This document shows positions 13,685-15,104 of a stretch of 15,104 bases of DNA, in pieces. The translations under genes and the position numbers were made by a program. The DNA is from CAYVQU01 sp964453155 (lineage in GTDB: Bacteria; Chloroflexota; Anaerolineae; Anaerolineales; UBA11858). The DNA is taken from NCBI GenBank assembly GCA_964453155.1, contig CAYVQU010000129.1, positions 1 through 15,104 on the forward strand, given 5' to 3'. Below the pieces are notes generated by a model. That model saw only the letters and a program-made list of their open reading frames with translations, was not told where the DNA came from and searched no databases. Position 1 is the first letter of the stretch. Each line of letters begins with the position of its first letter.

Positions 13685-14917
13685 TCATTCGTCTTCCCCA
13701 TCATAATACCGCAGTTGGGGCCATTTCTTGGCAATCCCAAAGACGGCCACGATGCACCCGATCCCGCCCGTGATGACGGCCAGAGGGGCACCAAAGAATT
13801 GGGCCACCAAACCGGCTTCGAGTTCCCCAAGTTGGGGACCGCCCATGAAGAAAATTTGATTGATACTCGTCATCCGGCCGCGAATATAGTCGGGGGTTTG
13901 GATTTGACGGATCGTGTTGCGGATCACCATGCTGACGGTGTCGGAGGCCCCGATCATCATCAGGGCGAAGAAGGTGATCCAATAATTGCGCGAAATGCCA
14001 AAAACGATGGTCCAGATTCCGAAGGAAATTACCGCGCCGAGTAAAATCTGGCCCTGGTTACGGATGCGGTCCACTTGAGACAGGATCGTGGCCGTGGTTG
14101 CCGATCCCACTGATTGGGCTGCCAGCAGCCAGCCATAGCCAATCTCCCCGACTTTGAGAATATCCTTGGCAAAGATGGGCATCAGGGCATTGGCCGAGGA
14201 GAAAAAGGTGGCAAAGAAATCGAGGATCATGCTGCCCAAAATAATCGGCTGGCTGCGGATAAACTCAATCCCCTCCCGGATGGCAGACAGGCTAACGGGG
14301 GAGGCCTTTTGACGGGCAGCGTGCTGTTGGGCCACCGGCCCCATTAATATCAGGGCGTAGATGAGCGCGAAATAGGAGAGGGCGTTGGTCAGATATACCA
14401 CATACTGCCCGATATAGCCGATGACCAGGCCGCTCAGGGCCGGGCCGACAATGGCCCCCGCGGTGAAGGCAATGGATTGTAGGCTGAAAGCATTGGGCAG
14501 ATCACGATGGGGCACCAAGTTGGGCGTCAGGGCCTGCCGGGCAGGGAGATCGAAGGACGCGGCGATGGCTTCAAACACCGTCAGGACGTAGATGTGCCAG
14601 AGTTGGATTTGTCCCGTCCAGGTCAGCCACGTAAGCAAGGCCGCGGTGGCAATCAAGACGCTTTGGGTGACGAACATGATCTTGCGACGGTCAAAAACAT
14701 CGGCAATCACGCCACCAATCAACGAAAAGATGATGATGGGGATCACGCGGGCTAGGCCGATCCCCCCGAGCGCGATCGGTTGATCACTGAGGACCCGAAT
14801 ATGCCATAGCAGGGCCGCAAATTGCATCCGCGATCCGGCAATGGAAAGCAGCATTCCCAGCCAGAGCAGACGGAAACGCCGATGAGTAAGCGCAGGAGGA
14901 ACGTGTAAGTTAAACAT
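13685..14917 (-). CDS. MFS transporter, DHA3/EntS-like exporter
   Basis: An inner-membrane secondary transporter of 410 aa, the usual size for a 12-helix MFS protein of the MFS_3 type that includes enterobactin exporter EntS and macrolide efflux proteins. The first loop carries motif A as GGVIADVFDRRK (68-79). Further typical stretches are FDLPARQALTPNLVPHRDLPNA (first 14 residues of it diagnostic for MFS_3), the conserved VGPALSGLVIG of helix 5, and the C-half loop RNTIRQIQTPDYIRGRMTS. An acidic tail (YYDGEDE) ends the protein. Substrate cannot be inferred. No good Shine-Dalgarno site precedes the ATG at 14917. An inverted repeat lies upstream at 14994-15048. Confidence 0.93.
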   Translation of the reverse strand: MFNLHVPPALTHRRFRLLWLGMLLSIAGSRMQFAALLWHIRVLSDQPIALGGIGLARVIPIIIFSLIGGVIADVFDRRKIMFVTQSVLIATAALLTWLTWTGQIQLWHIYVLTVFEAIAASFDLPARQALTPNLVPHRDLPNAFSLQSIAFTAGAIVGPALSGLVIGYIGQYVVYLTNALSYFALIYALILMGPVAQQHAARQKASPVSLSAIREGIEFIRSQPIILGSMILDFFATFFSSANALMPIFAKDILKVGEIGYGWLLAAQSVGSATTATILSQVDRIRNQGQILLGAVISFGIWTIVFGISRNYWITFFALMMIGASDTVSMVIRNTIRQIQTPDYIRGRMTSINQIFFMGGPQLGELEAGLVAQFFGAPLAVITGGIGCIVAVFGIAKKWPQLRYYDGEDE

Positions 14918-14993
14918 TTTTCGTAAGTTTTCTATTAAGTGCGTGCCGGTTTGTGTTTTGAAATAAAACAGGCAAAATCTGCCGCCACGCCTG

Positions 14994-15048
14994 AGCAGTT
15001 TTCGGTTTGAAATGATATTTTGTTTTAAGATTCTTTCCGAAAACTGCT
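14994..15048. promoter_or_regulatory. 12-bp inverted repeat upstream of the MFS gene, candidate operator
   Basis: AGCAGTTTTCGG (14994-15005) and CCGAAAACTGCT (15037-15048) are perfect reverse complements separated by 31 AT-rich nt, with arm starts 43 bp apart (about four helical turns). It is 77 bp from the transporter start. It could be a paired operator, a hairpin in the leader, or a repeat. A second small palindrome, tccgct-aa-agcgga, lies at 15061-15074. Confidence 0.35.
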
Positions 15049-15104
15049 TAAATTTTAGTTTCCGCTAAAGCGGACAAAAAAGTCTCACCTATGGTATGAA
15101 AAGG

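Noticed and set aside
15061..15080. TCCGCT-AA-AGCGGA palindrome followed by A's, as a terminator.
   Set aside because: On the plus strand the run is A and not T, and on the minus strand the T-run precedes the stem, so it does not fit an intrinsic terminator.

Overview
The window looks like a piece of a Gram-variable environmental bacterium, most plausibly a member of the Chloroflexota (Anaerolineae-like) recovered as a metagenome scaffold. The basis is indirect: a secreted FG-GAP protein ending in DUF11-like and HYDIN-like domains with a C-terminal membrane anchor, a lipoprotein with Ycf48-like and TolB-like propellers, moderate GC content, and intergenic spaces full of small palindromes of a kind common in such genomes. 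No rRNA, tRNA, CRISPR array, transposase or phage gene is visible. A 10-N scaffold gap lies at 10241-10250.

Plus-strand half (1-6852). A TATAAT-type promoter near 202-230 precedes a lipoprotein gene (335-2491) that joins a Ycf48/BNR-type propeller to a six-blade TolB/PD40 propeller. A 516-bp spacer (2492-3007) is packed with palindromic elements, including a 153-bp MITE-like element with terminal inverted repeats. Then come an aldo/keto reductase (3008-4006), a hairpin repeat, and a tight five-gene run (4055-6852): GNAT acetyltransferase, small ParB-like protein, GT-A-like protein of unknown function, HAD phosphatase and DUF1579-type protein. The gaps in this run are 3 and 6 bp, then a 4-bp overlap, then 3 bp, so it is almost certainly one transcription unit. 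Its joint function is not known to me.

Minus-strand half (6940-14917). The two halves converge on a bidirectional terminator hairpin (6880-6910). Reading leftwards from 14917 there are an MFS exporter (DHA3/EntS-like), an alpha/beta-hydrolase with a complete Ser-Asp-His triad, a large FG-GAP surface protein (8973-12167) with an extended -10 promoter, and a membrane-anchored glycoside hydrolase family 3 enzyme (6940-8862). The last two may form a surface polysaccharide-handling pair, which is inference.

The most useful observation concerns the FG-GAP gene. Sequence on the two sides of the N gap aligns to itself without indels at an offset of 141 bp (47 codons), with errors that are mainly transversions and that occur toward both contig ends. 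Merging the copies yields exactly seven modules, the usual number for an integrin-type propeller, so the gap probably hides a false duplication. I found no clear evidence of a new defence, mobile or biosynthetic system. The uncharacterised five-gene operon is the best candidate for new biology.
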